Notes: a model not told the origin generated them from the sequence alone. Counted from the stretch's first letter, positions 1 to 12,091 are shown. The stretch: DNA of 64,000 bases from Nipponacmea schrenckii (GCA_030562195.1 CM060202.1:9548001-9612000), one strand, 5' to 3'. A program made the numbers and translations.

Positions 1-197
1 AACACATAGTTGGTGTATATTATAAGAACCTCCAAGAGAAATTCCCCCGTGTCTTTTAGTAGTTAATGATAGTCGCATATTCAAAAAATTAGAACTTAAA
101 TGACAATCTTGTTCATAGCAAAGTAAAAAATAAACTGTATCCAACAGGTACTATACCTCTCGCCCATTGGTCGAGTTATTATTTTTTCTAATTTCAG

Positions 198-340
198 ATC
201 AAAACAGCAGACAAGCAGACACTGATTCTAGTATTTGTTCCAACCTAGTCAGTACATGGGGGAGAATGCTTGTCCCTTCTCCGAAAACTAATAAAAAACG
301 AATCTATAAATGTTTCCGAGAGCTGCAAATGTCAAGTTGA
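198..340 (+). CDS. possible terminal coding exon of an unidentified upstream gene
   Basis: A good 3' splice site (pyrimidine run then TTTCAG, ending at 197) is followed by 46 open codons to a TGA at 338-340. If real, the exon enters in phase 1. The peptide is basic near its end and contains WGRMLVPSP and KKRIYKCFRELQ. I do not recognise the family. It is too short to trust alone. If it ends a gene, that gene lies mostly left of the window, and the large CLOCK intron proposed here would begin after it or contain it. Confidence 0.22.
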
Positions 341-419
341 TAATTATATTAGTTAGATGTGGAATTCAGCGCTCTGTCTCTATACATATTTTTTTTTGCT
401 AGTTCTAGAAGAAATTTGA

Positions 420-1140
420 TATATTGGAGATATTAATCGACGAAAATTGAGGAGACAATATTTACAATAAAATTTAATTATCTTCTCTGAACATAATTTA
501 TACTTGTAGTTGACGATGTATTGTAGAAAAACTAATAGTTTTCAGGATTTTTTTTTATGAAATAATCAGAAGAAATACATTACATCAAAAAAAAAAAAAA
601 AAATGAGAAGTCATTCTTTACAACAGAATTGAATTATTTCTCTTAACATAATTTACTTTTGTAGTTCAAGAAGTATGCCGATGTATTGTAGAAAAATATA
701 TTTAACTTTTTTTTATAACAATTTTTTAAATCTTAAATAATTCGGGAGACCTTCGTTAAATTATATTTTTTTTAATATTTCTAGTTCCAGAATTCACATT
801 TTTGATGTTTTTAGTTTCAGAAATAATTAAAAAGTTATTAAACTAGAATTATATTTTTCAAATTATCAGAAGACGAAATTTGAAAACATTCTCACAATAA
901 ATTTTATTTCTCTTTCTCTTATTATAATTTATTTTTGTAGTTTTGTAGTTAAAAAGTTAAGAAATTAATGCATTAGATCGAAGAACATTGAGAAAACATA
1001 ATTTTCAATAAAGTTTTTTTTTCTTTTTCTTATTATGATTTATTTTTAAGAAATGCACTACATCGAGGAACATTGCAGAAAAAATCTTTACATTAAAATT
1101 CAATTATCTTGACATATTTCACGTTTTGAAAGATAATTCA
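420..1140. repeat. decayed AT-rich tandem-like repeat
   Basis: The motif TGTATTGTAGAAAAA and the flanking phrase AACATAATTTA recur about 165 bp apart, near 490-530 and 645-695. Looser copies continue to about 1110 (CATTGCAGAAAAA, TTATTATGATTTATTTTT). It looks like an old, strongly diverged tandem repeat. No coding potential was seen from 341 to 1179. Confidence 0.45.
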
Positions 1141-1179
1141 ATATATTGAAGAAAGGTTATTAAACTTAGTTTTGGTATT

Positions 1180-1672
1180 TTAAAGGGGCCCAGGCTTGAT
1201 TTTTAGGGGTCGTTTTGGGCCTTTGTTACATTTAAACAGTCCTCAGAAATATTCAAGCTCTGAGAAAATCTCAAAATACCTTGAAATATGCCTCAAACAA
1301 AAAATTTCACTTTTCATTTTTTTTCCGTGCTGTACGCGGCTGGTATCCAGTTAGTCTGAAAATTGCGTGTCCTGTTGACAAAGTCTACAATTGAAAAATG
1401 CGTTGTAGTCTGTTTATATAGATGACCGCTATTGCACGACGATAACTCTTTGATTATCAAGACGAACCGTTTTCCAATATGGCGGGACGTTCGTAATTTC
1501 TTAAGTCATTATGATTTTTCAAACACGGATAATTATGGAAACACATGGATTTGAAGGCTCAAATTTCAAAGGTAAGCTCTGTAGACTATTTCTGATTAGC
1601 TAACCAAAAGATTTCATGTGTTTGAGGCTGTCGGATGATTGTCCGAAACAAATAAAGCCTGGTCCCCTTTAA
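1180..1672. mobile_element. T2/Kolobok-type MITE (non-autonomous DNA transposon)
   Basis: The element is bounded by TTAA at 1180-1183 and 1669-1672. Its ends are inverted: AGGGGCCCAGGCTT at the left and AAGCCTGGTCCCCT at the right. The TTAAAGG start matches what is described for Xenopus T2 MITEs, later linked to the Kolobok superfamily, which uses TTAA target sites. About 110 bp of its left end, and about 90 bp from 1304 to 1395, match the larger element at 1940-3948, so it looks like an internally deleted relative. No ORF was seen. Confidence 0.7.
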
Positions 1673-1846
1673 TTATCAGACGATAAAATGATCTTTCTCT
1701 TAATTCAAGAAGTATGTATTAAAAAATTGAATCTTTCTATATAATCACTTTTTCTTTTCTTTAAATTTTATATAATAGATAATTAATAGGTTTTTTTATC
1801 TAGATAAGATAAGAAGATTTATTTTTTATGAACAAACTTTTGTTTA

Positions 1847-1939
1847 ACTGATTAACGATTACTTCTATTGCTTTACATATTTCTTTAGATAATCTCCAGT
1901 TTACATACAAACCTTTCCTTCCACGTAAAATTTCTTTAA
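1847..1939. repeat. 117-bp satellite, isolated left part
   Basis: This is a partial monomer of the satellite that resumes at 3949. It begins with TTTAACTGATTAACGATTAC and ends at the TTAA where the 2-kb transposon inserted. Left of it, 1673-1846 is AT-rich sequence without recognisable content. Confidence 0.75.
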
Positions 1940-3952
1940 AGGGGCACAATCTTGATTTTTAGGGGTCGTTTTGGGCCTTTGTTACATTTAAACAGTCCTC
2001 AGAAATACTCAAGCTCTAAGAAAATCGCAAAATACCGTGAAATATAGGCGGGTCCATTCATATTTCCCGCCAAAACCATGGGCGCGGCCATTAGAGTATC
2101 ACGTGACATGTCCGCCATTACGAGCGTGAAATTTGCCTAGCCTCGTTCCCGTTTCACGTATTAGTTAATGGCGTCAAAACGAAATATTTTTTGTTTACAT
2201 AAATTTTTCGTTGTTCAACGATCAAAGTGAAAAAGAATGGATCAAAGAAAATACACGAAAAGTGGAGGAACATCTTGTACGATCAACGGCTGTACCAATA
2301 ATAGGCGAAAAATCAACCAGTGGAAGGAAATGGTGTTTGAAGTTCATCACCTTACCCACGAAGAATGTCCATGTTTGTTACCTTTCCGATTTTTATCGAT
2401 GCCGTCTAATGATGAACCAGCACAACTCGAATGGATGAAGGCTATCAATCGCAAATTTCTACCAAAGAAAATTTATGTTTGTTCTGAACATTGTATTGGA
2501 GGAGTTCCGACGCCAGAAAATCCCATTCCTAAGTTAAAGCTTGGTTACGAGGCGATTGTTACACCTGGCAGGCGCAAGTTATTGAGGCGTGATGATACAA
2601 CAGGTGCGGCTGTGAAAAAACGGAAGTTATCGATAGATAGGAACGAAGAGCAGCTACCTGTTTGATTAATGACAATGATTCTTTATTATACACAGGTGTG
2701 AAGAAAGAGGACCAGGTGTTGTGTTTTTTTAATTAGTTGAGTGTAGCTTTCAATATTTTCACCTTTTAGGCCTAATTAGATATTGCAGGTCAAATATTAC
2801 TTGTTCTTATGAGGATAAGGTTAAATTTAATATTTATGTAGACGCTTTGGAATTTCTAAAAGTCTTGCCAGTAAAATATTTAGTTCTTAGATTCCTGTTC
2901 TTGCTGACAAATTGAAATCCTTAATTATTTGGCTATTTTGAGGGATGATTTAATTCGAGAAATTGACAATGATGCTTATTATGTAAAATATGGATAGATC
3001 AGATATTGACTTTGTTATGTATATTTTCCCACCCGCATCATTAAATAAATGCTTATTACCTTCTGTATTTCATTGCATTTGCACTAACTAGCTATCCTCA
3101 TTTCTTCAGACCTCGAAAATTATTTGTCAATTAACTATTCTTCTCAGAAAAAGAAATTATAGTGCAAAGCTAAGACTGGGATCTAGCTATTGGTGAAGAC
3201 CACAATCCCTTACAGATTTATATTTACAGACAAATTTTTATAAGCCTTGTCAGAATGTAAGTACAAGAATATCAATAAGTGGCTTTGGGTGAGACATATG
3301 AGTGATAGGTGAAGGGAATGAAGGATTAAAATGCTTACTATTTAATTTGATAATTTATTATTTTCAACAAATCATCAAGAAAACAAATCACGAAAATTAA
3401 GTGAACTGCTTTCATTAAAATTCTTTCAATTATTCAAGTAGGGCAATCATATTTTTATAAATAAAACTGGGTCACAAATGTCAAACACAAAAACTATCCA
3501 AAAATGCGATATGACGGGTAATATCAGCACGAATTTCAATAAAACACTGCCCACGTAGACAGTCAGTAAAATAGAGTTAATTAAATATAAATTGGATCAA
3601 ATATCTTCTAAAGGCTAGTGAAATGGCACAAAAATTGCGATCAGATTAGGCCTACTCGACGTGAAATTTCACTCTCGTAATGGCGGATTTCACAACAGCG
3701 CCTCTAGTGGCAGATATTTAAACTAGGGGCGACAACTGAAAAAAACCGTCTATACCTAAAAAATTTCACTTTTTATTTTTTTTCCGTGCTGTACGCGGCT
3801 GGTCTTCAGTCAGTCTGAAAATTGTGTGTCCTGTTGACAAAATCTACAATTGTTATTACATGTACTTTCTTTTTGTTTTATCAGTGTGGGCCTGCGCAGT
3901 AGTCTATTTATAACTCTTTGATTCGAAACAAATCAAGACTGTGCCCCTTTAA
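1936..3952 (+). mobile_element. T2/Kolobok-type DNA transposon carrying a THAP gene
   Basis: TTAA duplications at 1936-1939 and 3949-3952 flank a 2,009-bp element. Its inverted ends begin AGGGGCACAATCTTGATTT and finish AAATCAAGACTGTGCCCCT. A second, internal inverted repeat of 24 bp pairs 2111-2134 with 3664-3687. It inserted into the TTAA of one satellite monomer: removing the element and one TTAA restores the repeat reading TTTCTTTAAATACTC. The only convincing gene inside is the THAP ORF. 2666-3660 is AT-rich and holds no transposase-sized frame, so the copy is probably non-autonomous unless the rest is spliced from very short exons. Confidence 0.75.
2237..2665 (+). CDS. THAP-like zinc-finger protein encoded by the transposon
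   Basis: This is a 142-residue protein from ATG to TGA. Residues about 14-100 look like a C2CH THAP DNA-binding domain: C14-x4-C19 at the N end, a conserved-type Trp at 66 (EWMKAINRKF), then C82-x2-H85 and a PTPENPIPKLKLG tail typical of THAP proteins in invertebrate genomes. The C19-to-C82 spacing of 62 is longer than the usual 35-50, suggesting a loop insertion. A basic stretch (KKRKL, about 127-131) could be a nuclear localisation signal. Kolobok-type transposases are known to carry THAP domains, so this may be the DNA-binding part of a transposase whose catalytic part is lost or lies elsewhere. An E-box-like CACGTG lies about 135 bp upstream. An overlapping frame at 2211-2438 is a shadow. 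Confidence 0.65.
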   Translation: MDQRKYTKSGGTSCTINGCTNNRRKINQWKEMVFEVHHLTHEECPCLLPFRFLSMPSNDEPAQLEWMKAINRKFLPKKIYVCSEHCIGGVPTPENPIPKLKLGYEAIVTPGRRKLLRRDDTTGAAVKKRKLSIDRNEEQLPV

Positions 3953-4898
3953 ATACTCACAAGACGGATTTCTTTAACTGATTAACGATAACTTTTATTG
4001 CTTTATATATTTCTCTAGATAATCACCAGTTTATAAACAAACCTTTCCTTCCATGTAATATTTCGTTAAATACTCAAAAGAAGGATTTCTTTAACTGATT
4101 AACGATTACTTCTATTGCTTTACATATTTCTTTAGATAATCACCAGTATATAAACAAACCTTTCCTTCCACTTAATATTTCTTTAAATACTCACAAGAAG
4201 GATTTCTTTAAGTGATAAACGATTACTTTTATTGCTTTATATATTTCTCTAGATAATCACCAGTTTATAAAGAAACTTTTCCTTCCACTTAATATTTCTT
4301 TAAATACTCACAAGAAGGATTTCTTTAACTGATTAACGATTACTTCTATTGCTTTACATATTTCTTTAGATAATCACCAGTTTATAAACAAACCTTTCCT
4401 TCCACTTAATATTTCTTTAAATACTCACAAGAAGGATATCTTTAACTGATTAACGATTACTTCTATTGCTTTACATATTTCTTTAGATAATCACCAGTAT
4501 ATAAACAAACCTTTCCTTCCACTTAATATTTCTTTAAATACTCACAAGAAGGATATCTTTAACTGATTAACGATTACTTCTATTGCTTTACATATTTCTT
4601 TAGATAATCACCAGTATATAAACAAACCTTTCCTTCCACTTAATATTTCTTTAAATACTCACAAGACGGATTTCTTTAACTGATAAACGATTACTTTTAT
4701 TGCTATTTATATTCCTCTAGATAATCACCAGTTTATAAACAAACCTTTCCTTCCACTTAATATTTCTTTAAATACTCACAAGAAGGATTTCTTTAACTGA
4801 TTAGCGATTACTTTTATTGCTTTATATATTTCTCTAGATAATCACCAGTTTATAAACAAACCTTTCCTTCCACGTAATATTTCTTTAAATACTCACAA
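3949..4898. repeat. 117-bp satellite array, middle block
   Basis: About eight head-to-tail monomers of 117 bp, each containing ACTGATTAACGATTACTT, CTAGATAATCACCAGT and CCTTTCCTTCCAC in that order. The block runs from the right TTAA of the THAP transposon to the LINE insertion at 4899. Every monomer carries the TTAA (within TTTCTTTAAATACTC) that the transposon used. Confidence 0.9.
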
Positions 4899-5752
4899 AT
4901 CGCTTAGGACTAAAGTCTAGAGTTGCAAACTGCATGCTTTATGGGGAAACCGGTAAATATCCACTTATAATGCAAATCGAACTGAAAATGGTAATGTTTT
5001 GGCTAAGAATCCTCCAAGGCAAAGCTAGTAAATTCTCTCACACTATTATGTTATTATTGAAAGAATTACATGATCGTGATATTTTTAAGTCAAATTGGAT
5101 AAGTAAGATAAAATCAATTTTTGATAATTGTGGAATGTCAGATATCTGGAATAGTTATTGTTCAATAAACACAAATTGGCTGAAGGGTGCTGTAAAATTA
5201 AGACTTCAAGATATTTATAAACAGTCGTGGCATGATTCCCTTTTTACAAACAGTTTATGTATTAATTATAGAATTATAAAGCTAAATCATTGTTTAGAGA
5301 CATATTTAACGAATTACAGCTTTAAGGATAGAAACATTTTATGTAAGTTCAGGTGTGGTGATCATAATCTACCGTATATTAAGAACAAATTTGTAGGTGA
5401 ATCAGATCGGTCTAATTATTTTTGCGAGATATGTCAATCTAGCGATAGACCAGATGAGTTCCATTATTTACTTGTTTGCCCCTTTTTCACACCGTTACGA
5501 ATAATGTACTTAAAACGATATTTTTTTACAAATCCAAATATATTAAAGATGCATCAGCTTTTCTGCTCAAAAAACCATATTAAGTTAATATTATTTGTAC
5601 AAGAAATCTTACGTTATTTCCAAGATAAACTTGTGTAGTATTGTAGATATAAACCTGTTGTCATCTATTTATGATATTATATTGTGATTGTGTACTCTAT
5701 TGGACCCTTCCGAGGGGTCGTAAATGAGAATAAAACTATTATTATTATTATT
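4899..5752 (+). mobile_element. 5'-truncated LINE inserted in the satellite
   Basis: A non-LTR retrotransposon tail interrupts a monomer. A short target duplication ACAA is seen at 4895-4898 and 5753-5756. The segment begins inside ORF2, keeps a 3'UTR of about 110 bp and ends in ATT repeats just after an AATAAAA signal, as many LINEs do. The satellite reads continuously across once the insert and one ACAA are removed. Confidence 0.8.
4934..5638 (+). pseudogene. C-terminal remnant of a LINE ORF2
   Basis: 234 open codons resemble the region downstream of the reverse transcriptase core in animal non-LTR elements: MLYGETGKYPL, then an MVMFWLRILQGK segment, and near the end a zinc-knuckle-like C-x2-C-x9-H-x4-C (CEICQ...HYLLVC). 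The RT catalytic motifs and the endonuclease are missing, so this piece cannot function as a polymerase. The reading frame is intact, which argues for a fairly recent insertion. The clade cannot be fixed from this end alone. Confidence 0.7.
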
Positions 5753-8700
5753 ACAAGACGGATTTCTTTAAGTGATTAACGATTACTTTTATTGCTTTAT
5801 ATATTTCTCTAGATAATCACCAGTTTATCAACAAACCTTCTCTTCCAGGTAATATTTCTTTAAATACTCACAAAAAGGATTTCTTTAAGTGATTAACGAT
5901 TACTTTTATTGCTTTATATATTTCTCTAGATAATCATCAGTTTATAAACAAACCTTTCCTTCCACTTAATATTTCTTTAAATACTCGCAAGAAGGATTTC
6001 TTTAACTGATTAGCGATTACTTTTATTGCTTTATATATTTCTCTAGATAATCACCAGTATATAAACAAACCTTCTCTTCCAGGTAATATTTCTTTAAATA
6101 CTCGCAAGAAGGATTTTTTTTAACTGATTAACGATTACTATTATTGCTATTTTTATTCCCCTAGATAATCACCAGTTTATAAACAAACCTTTCCTTCCAC
6201 GTAATATTTCTTTAAATACTCACAAGACGGATTTCTTTAAGTGATTAACGATTACTTTTATTGCTTTATATATTTCTCTAGATAATCACCAGTTTATCAA
6301 CAAACCTTCTCTTCCAGGTAATATTTCTTTAAATACTCACAAAAAGGATTTCTTTAAGTGATTAACGATTACTTTTATTGCTTTATATATTTCTCTAGAT
6401 AATCATCAGTTTATAAACAAACCTTTCCTTCCACTTAATATTTCTTTAAATACTCGCAAGAAGGATTTCTTTAACTGATTAGCGATTACTTTTATTGCTT
6501 TATATATTTCTCTAGATAATCACCAGTATATAAACAAACCTTCTCTTCCAGGTAATATTTCTTTAAATACTCGCAAGAAGGATTTCTTTAACTGATTAGC
6601 GATTACTTTTATTGCTTTATATATTTCTCTAGATAATCACCAGTTTATCAACAAACCTTCTCTTCCAGGTAATATTTCTTTAAATACTCACAAAAAGGGA
6701 TTTCTTTAAGTGATTAACGATTACTTTTATTGCTTTATATATTTCTCTAGATAATCACCAGTTTATCAACAAACCTTCTCTTCCAGGTAATATTTCTTTA
6801 AATACTCACAAGACGGATTTCTTTAACTGATTAACGATAACTGTTATTGCTATTTATATTTCTCTAGATAATCACCAGTTTATAAACAAACTTTTCCTTC
6901 CATGTAATATTTCTTTAAATACTCACAAGACGGATTTCTTTAACTGATTAGCGATTACTTCTATTGCTTTATATATTTCTCTAGATAATCACCAGTTTAT
7001 AAACAAACCTTTCCTTCGACGTAATATTTCTTTAAATACTCACAAGAAGGATTTCTTTAACTGATTAACGATTACTTTTATTGCTTTATATATTTCTCTA
7101 GATAATCACCAGTTTATAAACAAACCTTTCCTTCGACGTAATATTTCTTTAAATACTCACAAGAAGGATTTCTTTAACTGATTAACGATTACTTTTATTG
7201 CTTTTTATATTTCTCTAGATAATCACCAGTTTATAAACAAACCTTTCCTTTCACTTAATATTTTTTTAAATACTCACAAGACGGATTTCTTTAACTGATT
7301 AACGATTACTTTTGCTTTATATATTTCTCTAGATAATCACCAGTTTATAAACAAACCTTAACTTCCACGTAATATTTCTTTAAATACTCACAAGAAGGAT
7401 TTTTTTTAACTGATTAACGATTACTATTATTGCTATTTTTATTCCCCTAGATAATCACCAGTTTATAAAGAAACTTTTCCTTCCACTTAATATTTCTTTA
7501 AATACTCACAAAAAGGATTTCTTTAAGTGATTAACGATTACTTTTATTGCTTTATATATTTCTCTAGATAATCACCAGTTTATAAACAAACCTTTCCTTC
7601 CACTTAATATTTCGTTAAACACTCACAAGAAGGATTTCTTTAACTGATTAACGATTACTTTTATTGCTATTTATATTCCTTTAGATAATCACCAGTTTAT
7701 AAAGAAACCTTTCCTTCCATGTAATATTTCTTTAAATACTCACAAGACGTATTTCTTTAACTGATTAACGATTACTTTTATTGCTTTATATATTTCTCTA
7801 GATAATCACCAGTTTATAAACAAACCTTTCCTTCCACTTAATACTTCTTTAAATACTCACAAGACGGATTTCTTTAACTGATTAACGATTACTTTTATTG
7901 CTTTATATATTTCTGTAGATAATCACCAGTATATAAACAAACCTTTCCTTCCACTTAATATTTCTTTAAATACTCACAAGAAGGATTTTTTTAACTGATT
8001 AACGATTACTTTTACTGCTATTTTTATTCCTCTAGATAATCACCAGTTTATAAAGAAACCTTTCCTTCCATTAATATTTCTTAAACACTCACAAGAGGAT
8101 TTCTTTAACTGATTAACGATTACTTTTATTGCTATTTATATTCCTCTAGATAATCACCAGTTTATAAACAAACCTTACCTTCCACTTAATATTTCTTTAA
8201 ATACTCACAAGATGGATTTCTTTAACTGATTAGCGATTACTTTTATTGCTTTATATATTTCTCTAGATAATCACCAGTTTATAAACAAACCTTTCCTTCC
8301 ATTTAATACTTCTTTAAATACTCACAAGAGGATTTCTTTAACTGATTAACGATTACTTTTATTGCTTTATATATTTCTTAGATAATCACCAGTTATAAAC
8401 AAACCTTTCCTTCCACTTAATATTTCTTTAAATACTCACAAGAAGGATTTTTTTAACTGATTAACGATTACTTTTATGCTTTTTTATTCCTCTAGATAAT
8501 CACCAGTTTATAAAGAAACCTTTCCTTCCACTTAATATTTCGTTAAACACTCACAAGAAGGATTTCTTTAACTGATTAACGATTACTTTTATTGCTATTT
8601 ATATTCCTCTAGATAATCACCAGTATATAAACAAACCTTTCCTTCCACTTAATATTTCTTTAAATACTCGCAAAAACGGATTTCTTTAACTGATTAGCGA

Positions 8701-11214
8701 TTACTTTTATTGCTTTATATATTTCTCTAGATAATCACCAGTATATAAACAAACCTTCTCTTCCAGGTAATATTTCTTTAAATACTCGCAAGAAGGATTT
8801 CTTTAACTGATTAGCGATTACTTTTATTGCTTTATATATTTCTCTAGATAATCACCAGTTTATCAACAAACCTTCTCTTCCAGGTAATATTTCTTTAAAT
8901 ACTCACAAAAAGGGATTTCTTTAAGTGATTAACGATTACTTTTATTGCTTTATATATTTCTCTAGATAATCACCAATTTATCAACAAACCTTCTCTTCCA
9001 GGTAATATTTCTTTAAATACTCACAAGACGGATTTCTTTAACTGATTAACGATAACTGTTATTGCTATTTATATTTCTCTAGATAATCACCAGTTTATAA
9101 ACAAACTTTTCCTTCCATGTAATATTTCTTTAAATACTCACAAGACGGATTTCTTTAACTGATTAACGATTACTTTTATTGCTATTTATATTCCTCTAGA
9201 TAATCACCAGTATATAAACAAACCTTTCCTTCCACTTAATATTTCTTTAAATTCTCACAAGAAGGATTTCTTTAACTGATTAGCGATTACTTTTATTGCT
9301 TTATATATTTCTCTAGATAATCACCAGTTTATAAACAAACCTTTCCTTCGACGTAATATTTCTTTAAATACTCACAAGAAGGATTTCTTTAAGTGATTAG
9401 CGATTACTTTTATTGCTTTTTATATTTCTCTAGATAATCACCAGTTTATAAACAAACCTTTCCTTTCACTTAATATTTTTTTAAATACTCACAAGACGGA
9501 TTTCTTTAACTGATTAACGATTACTTTTGCTTTATATATTCCTCTAGATAATCACCAGTTTATAAAGAAACCTTTCCTTCCACTTAATATTTCGTTAAAC
9601 ACTCACAAGAAGGATTTCTTTAACTGATTAACGATTACTTTTATTGCTATTTATATTCCTCTAGATAATCACCAGTATATAAACAAACCTTTCCTTCCAC
9701 TTAATATTTCTTTAAATACTCACAAGAAGGATTTCTTTAACTGATTAGCGATTACTTTTATTGCTTTATATATTTCTCTAGATAATCACCAGTTTATAAA
9801 CAAACCTTTCCTTCCACTTAATACTTCTTTAAATACTCACAAGACGGATTTCTTTAACTGATTAACGATTACTTTTATTGCTTTATATATTTCTGTAGAT
9901 AATCACCAGTATATAAACAAACCTTTCCTTCCACTTAATATTTCTTTAAATACTCACAAGAAGGATTTTTTTAACTGATTAACGATTACTTTTACTGCTA
10001 TTTTTATTCCTCTAGATAATCACCAGTTTATAAAGAAACCTTTCCTTCCACTTAATATTTCGTTAAACACTCACAAGAAGGATTTCTTTAACTGATTAAC
10101 GATTACTTTTATTGCTATTTATATTCCTCTAGATAATCACCAGTATATAAACAAACCTTTCCTTCCACTTAATATTTCTTTAAATACTCACAAGAAGGAT
10201 TTCTTTAACTGATTAGCGATTACTTTTATTGCTTTATATATTTCTCTAGATAATCACCAGTTTATAAACAAACCTTTCCTTCGACGTAATATTTCTTTAA
10301 ATACTCACAAGAAGGATTTCTTTAAGTGATTAGCGATTACTTTTATTGCTTTATATATTTCTCTAGATAATCACCAGTTTATAAACAAACTTTTCCTTCC
10401 ATGTAATATTTCTTTAAATACTCACAAGACGGATTTCTTTAACTGATTAGCGATTACTTTTATTGCTTTATATATTTCTCTAGATAATCACCAGTTTATA
10501 AACAAACCTTTTCTTCCACTTAATATTTCTTTAAATACTCACAAGAAGGATTTCTTTAACTGATTAACGATTACTTTTATTGCTTTACATATTTCTTTAG
10601 ATAATCACCAGTTTATAAACAAACCTTTCCTTTCACTTAATATTTCGTTAAACACTCACAAGACGGATTTCTTTAACTGATTAACGATTACTTTTATTGC
10701 TATTTATATTCCTCTAGATAATCACCAGTATATAAACAAACCTTTCCTTCCACTTAATATTTCTTTAAATTCTCACAAGAAGGATTTCTTTAACTGATTA
10801 GCGATTACTTTTATTGCTTTATATATTTCTCTAGATAATCACCAGTTTATAAACAAACCTTTCCTTCGACGTAATATTTCTTTAATTACTCACAAGAAGG
10901 ATTTCTTTAAGTGATTAGCGATTACTTTTATTGCTTTATATATTTCTCTAGATAATCACCAGTTTATAAACAAACCTTTCCTTCGACGTAATATTTCTTT
11001 AAATACTCACAAGAAGGATTTTTTTAAGTGATTAACGATTACTTTTATTGCTTTATATATTTCTCTAGATAATCACCAGTTTATAAACAAACCTTTTCTT
11101 CCAGGTAATATTTCTTTAAATACTCACAAGAAGGATTTCTTTAACTGATTAACGATTACTTTTATTGCTTTATATATTTCTCTAGATAATTCTTTTACTG
11201 ATTAGCGATTACAT
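5753..11214. repeat. 117-bp satellite array, main block
   Basis: About 46 head-to-tail monomers of 117 bp continue the array. Variants recur in blocks: TATCAACAAACCTTCTCTTCCAGG, GCTATTTATATTCC and TTTCGTTAAACACTC types. Some larger segments are duplicated; for example the unusual CAAAAAGGGA at 6691 reappears at 8906, and TTCTGTAGAT at 7911 reappears at 9891. The right end is ragged: the last full monomer stops near 11190 and a broken piece (ACTGATTAGCGATTAC) ends near 11212. No genes or CRISPR-like spacers are present. Confidence 0.92.
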
Positions 11215-11219
11215 AATGT

Positions 11220-11700
11220 CTCAATATACAATTCGTCTAAAATACTAAAAATACAAACGTACGTGTGCATCAAATGGACAGATCTATGTTCCGGCGATGT
11301 ACTTGTACATGACCACAAAATAAATATACAATACTCCACGTACAATTTGTTTAAAAATACACAAGTACATGTGCATGAAATGGACAGATTTTCAACCTCC
11401 AATTTGTTTATAAAATGGATATAATATATAGTTCCCGCGGCCATGCACCGCGCAGCCGAAAAAAACCAAAACAACACAACCTCCAATGCGCAACCCGTCC
11501 AAAAACACACAAGCACACGTGCATAAAACGCACAAACCTACCCCCAACGACCAAGCACACGACTGCAAAAAAACACGTATTATTTCAACGTACAATTTTT
11601 TTTAAAATACAATAGTACATGTGTAAATAATGGACAGATTTATCTTCCGGCCATCAAGTACATGACCACAAAAACCAAGGAATAGACAAGTACATCTGCA
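11220..11700. repeat. short tandem array of a 110-120-bp dispersed repeat
   Basis: Four copies can be aligned (starting near 11222, 11339, 11455 and 11588) by shared phrases such as GTGCATNAAATGGACAGAT, TTCCGG and GTACATGACCACAAAA. The third copy, with sequence leading into it from about 11436, is nearly devoid of T on the plus strand. An inverted copy of the same repeat lies at about 25378-25465. A 23-A tract follows at 11730-11752, possibly a retroelement tail. ORFs here are artefacts of the low-complexity sequence. Confidence 0.65.
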
Positions 11701-12091
11701 TGAGACGATCGAAACATACATATACCCTCAAAAAAAAAAAAAAAAAAAAAAATTGCCAAAGCGTCAGTGAATGTGCTGCGAGTGGGCTACCCAACCCTAC
11801 TCCATTTTATGTTCTTATTTTTCTATGGAGGGGGAGATAGGATTTGTCCATGCTTAAGCCCAGCTTTAAGGATGTTTACTCATCCCCCGACAGTAATAAT
11901 TTAGATTTTCAAAATGGTTCAAGTTAAGCCAAAATAGAATTGTTGGTGGTGATATACCTGTGAGAAAGGGAAAAATAAAATTAATAAATTACTTTAATCA
12001 TTAAATCATGGAGAAACACAATTGTTAAGATAGCCATCAGCAAGTAAGCCTATAGTTGGTGAAAAGAATACCTGTATAACAGGAAGTATGC

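Noticed and set aside
3949..11214. Regular repeats that might be read as a CRISPR array
   Set aside because: Monomers are contiguous 117-bp units without unique spacers, in animal DNA with introns; this is a satellite.
11202..11615. Overlapping ORFs of 66-104 codons on both strands
   Set aside because: They arise from the low-complexity and T-poor repeat; composition is not protein-like.
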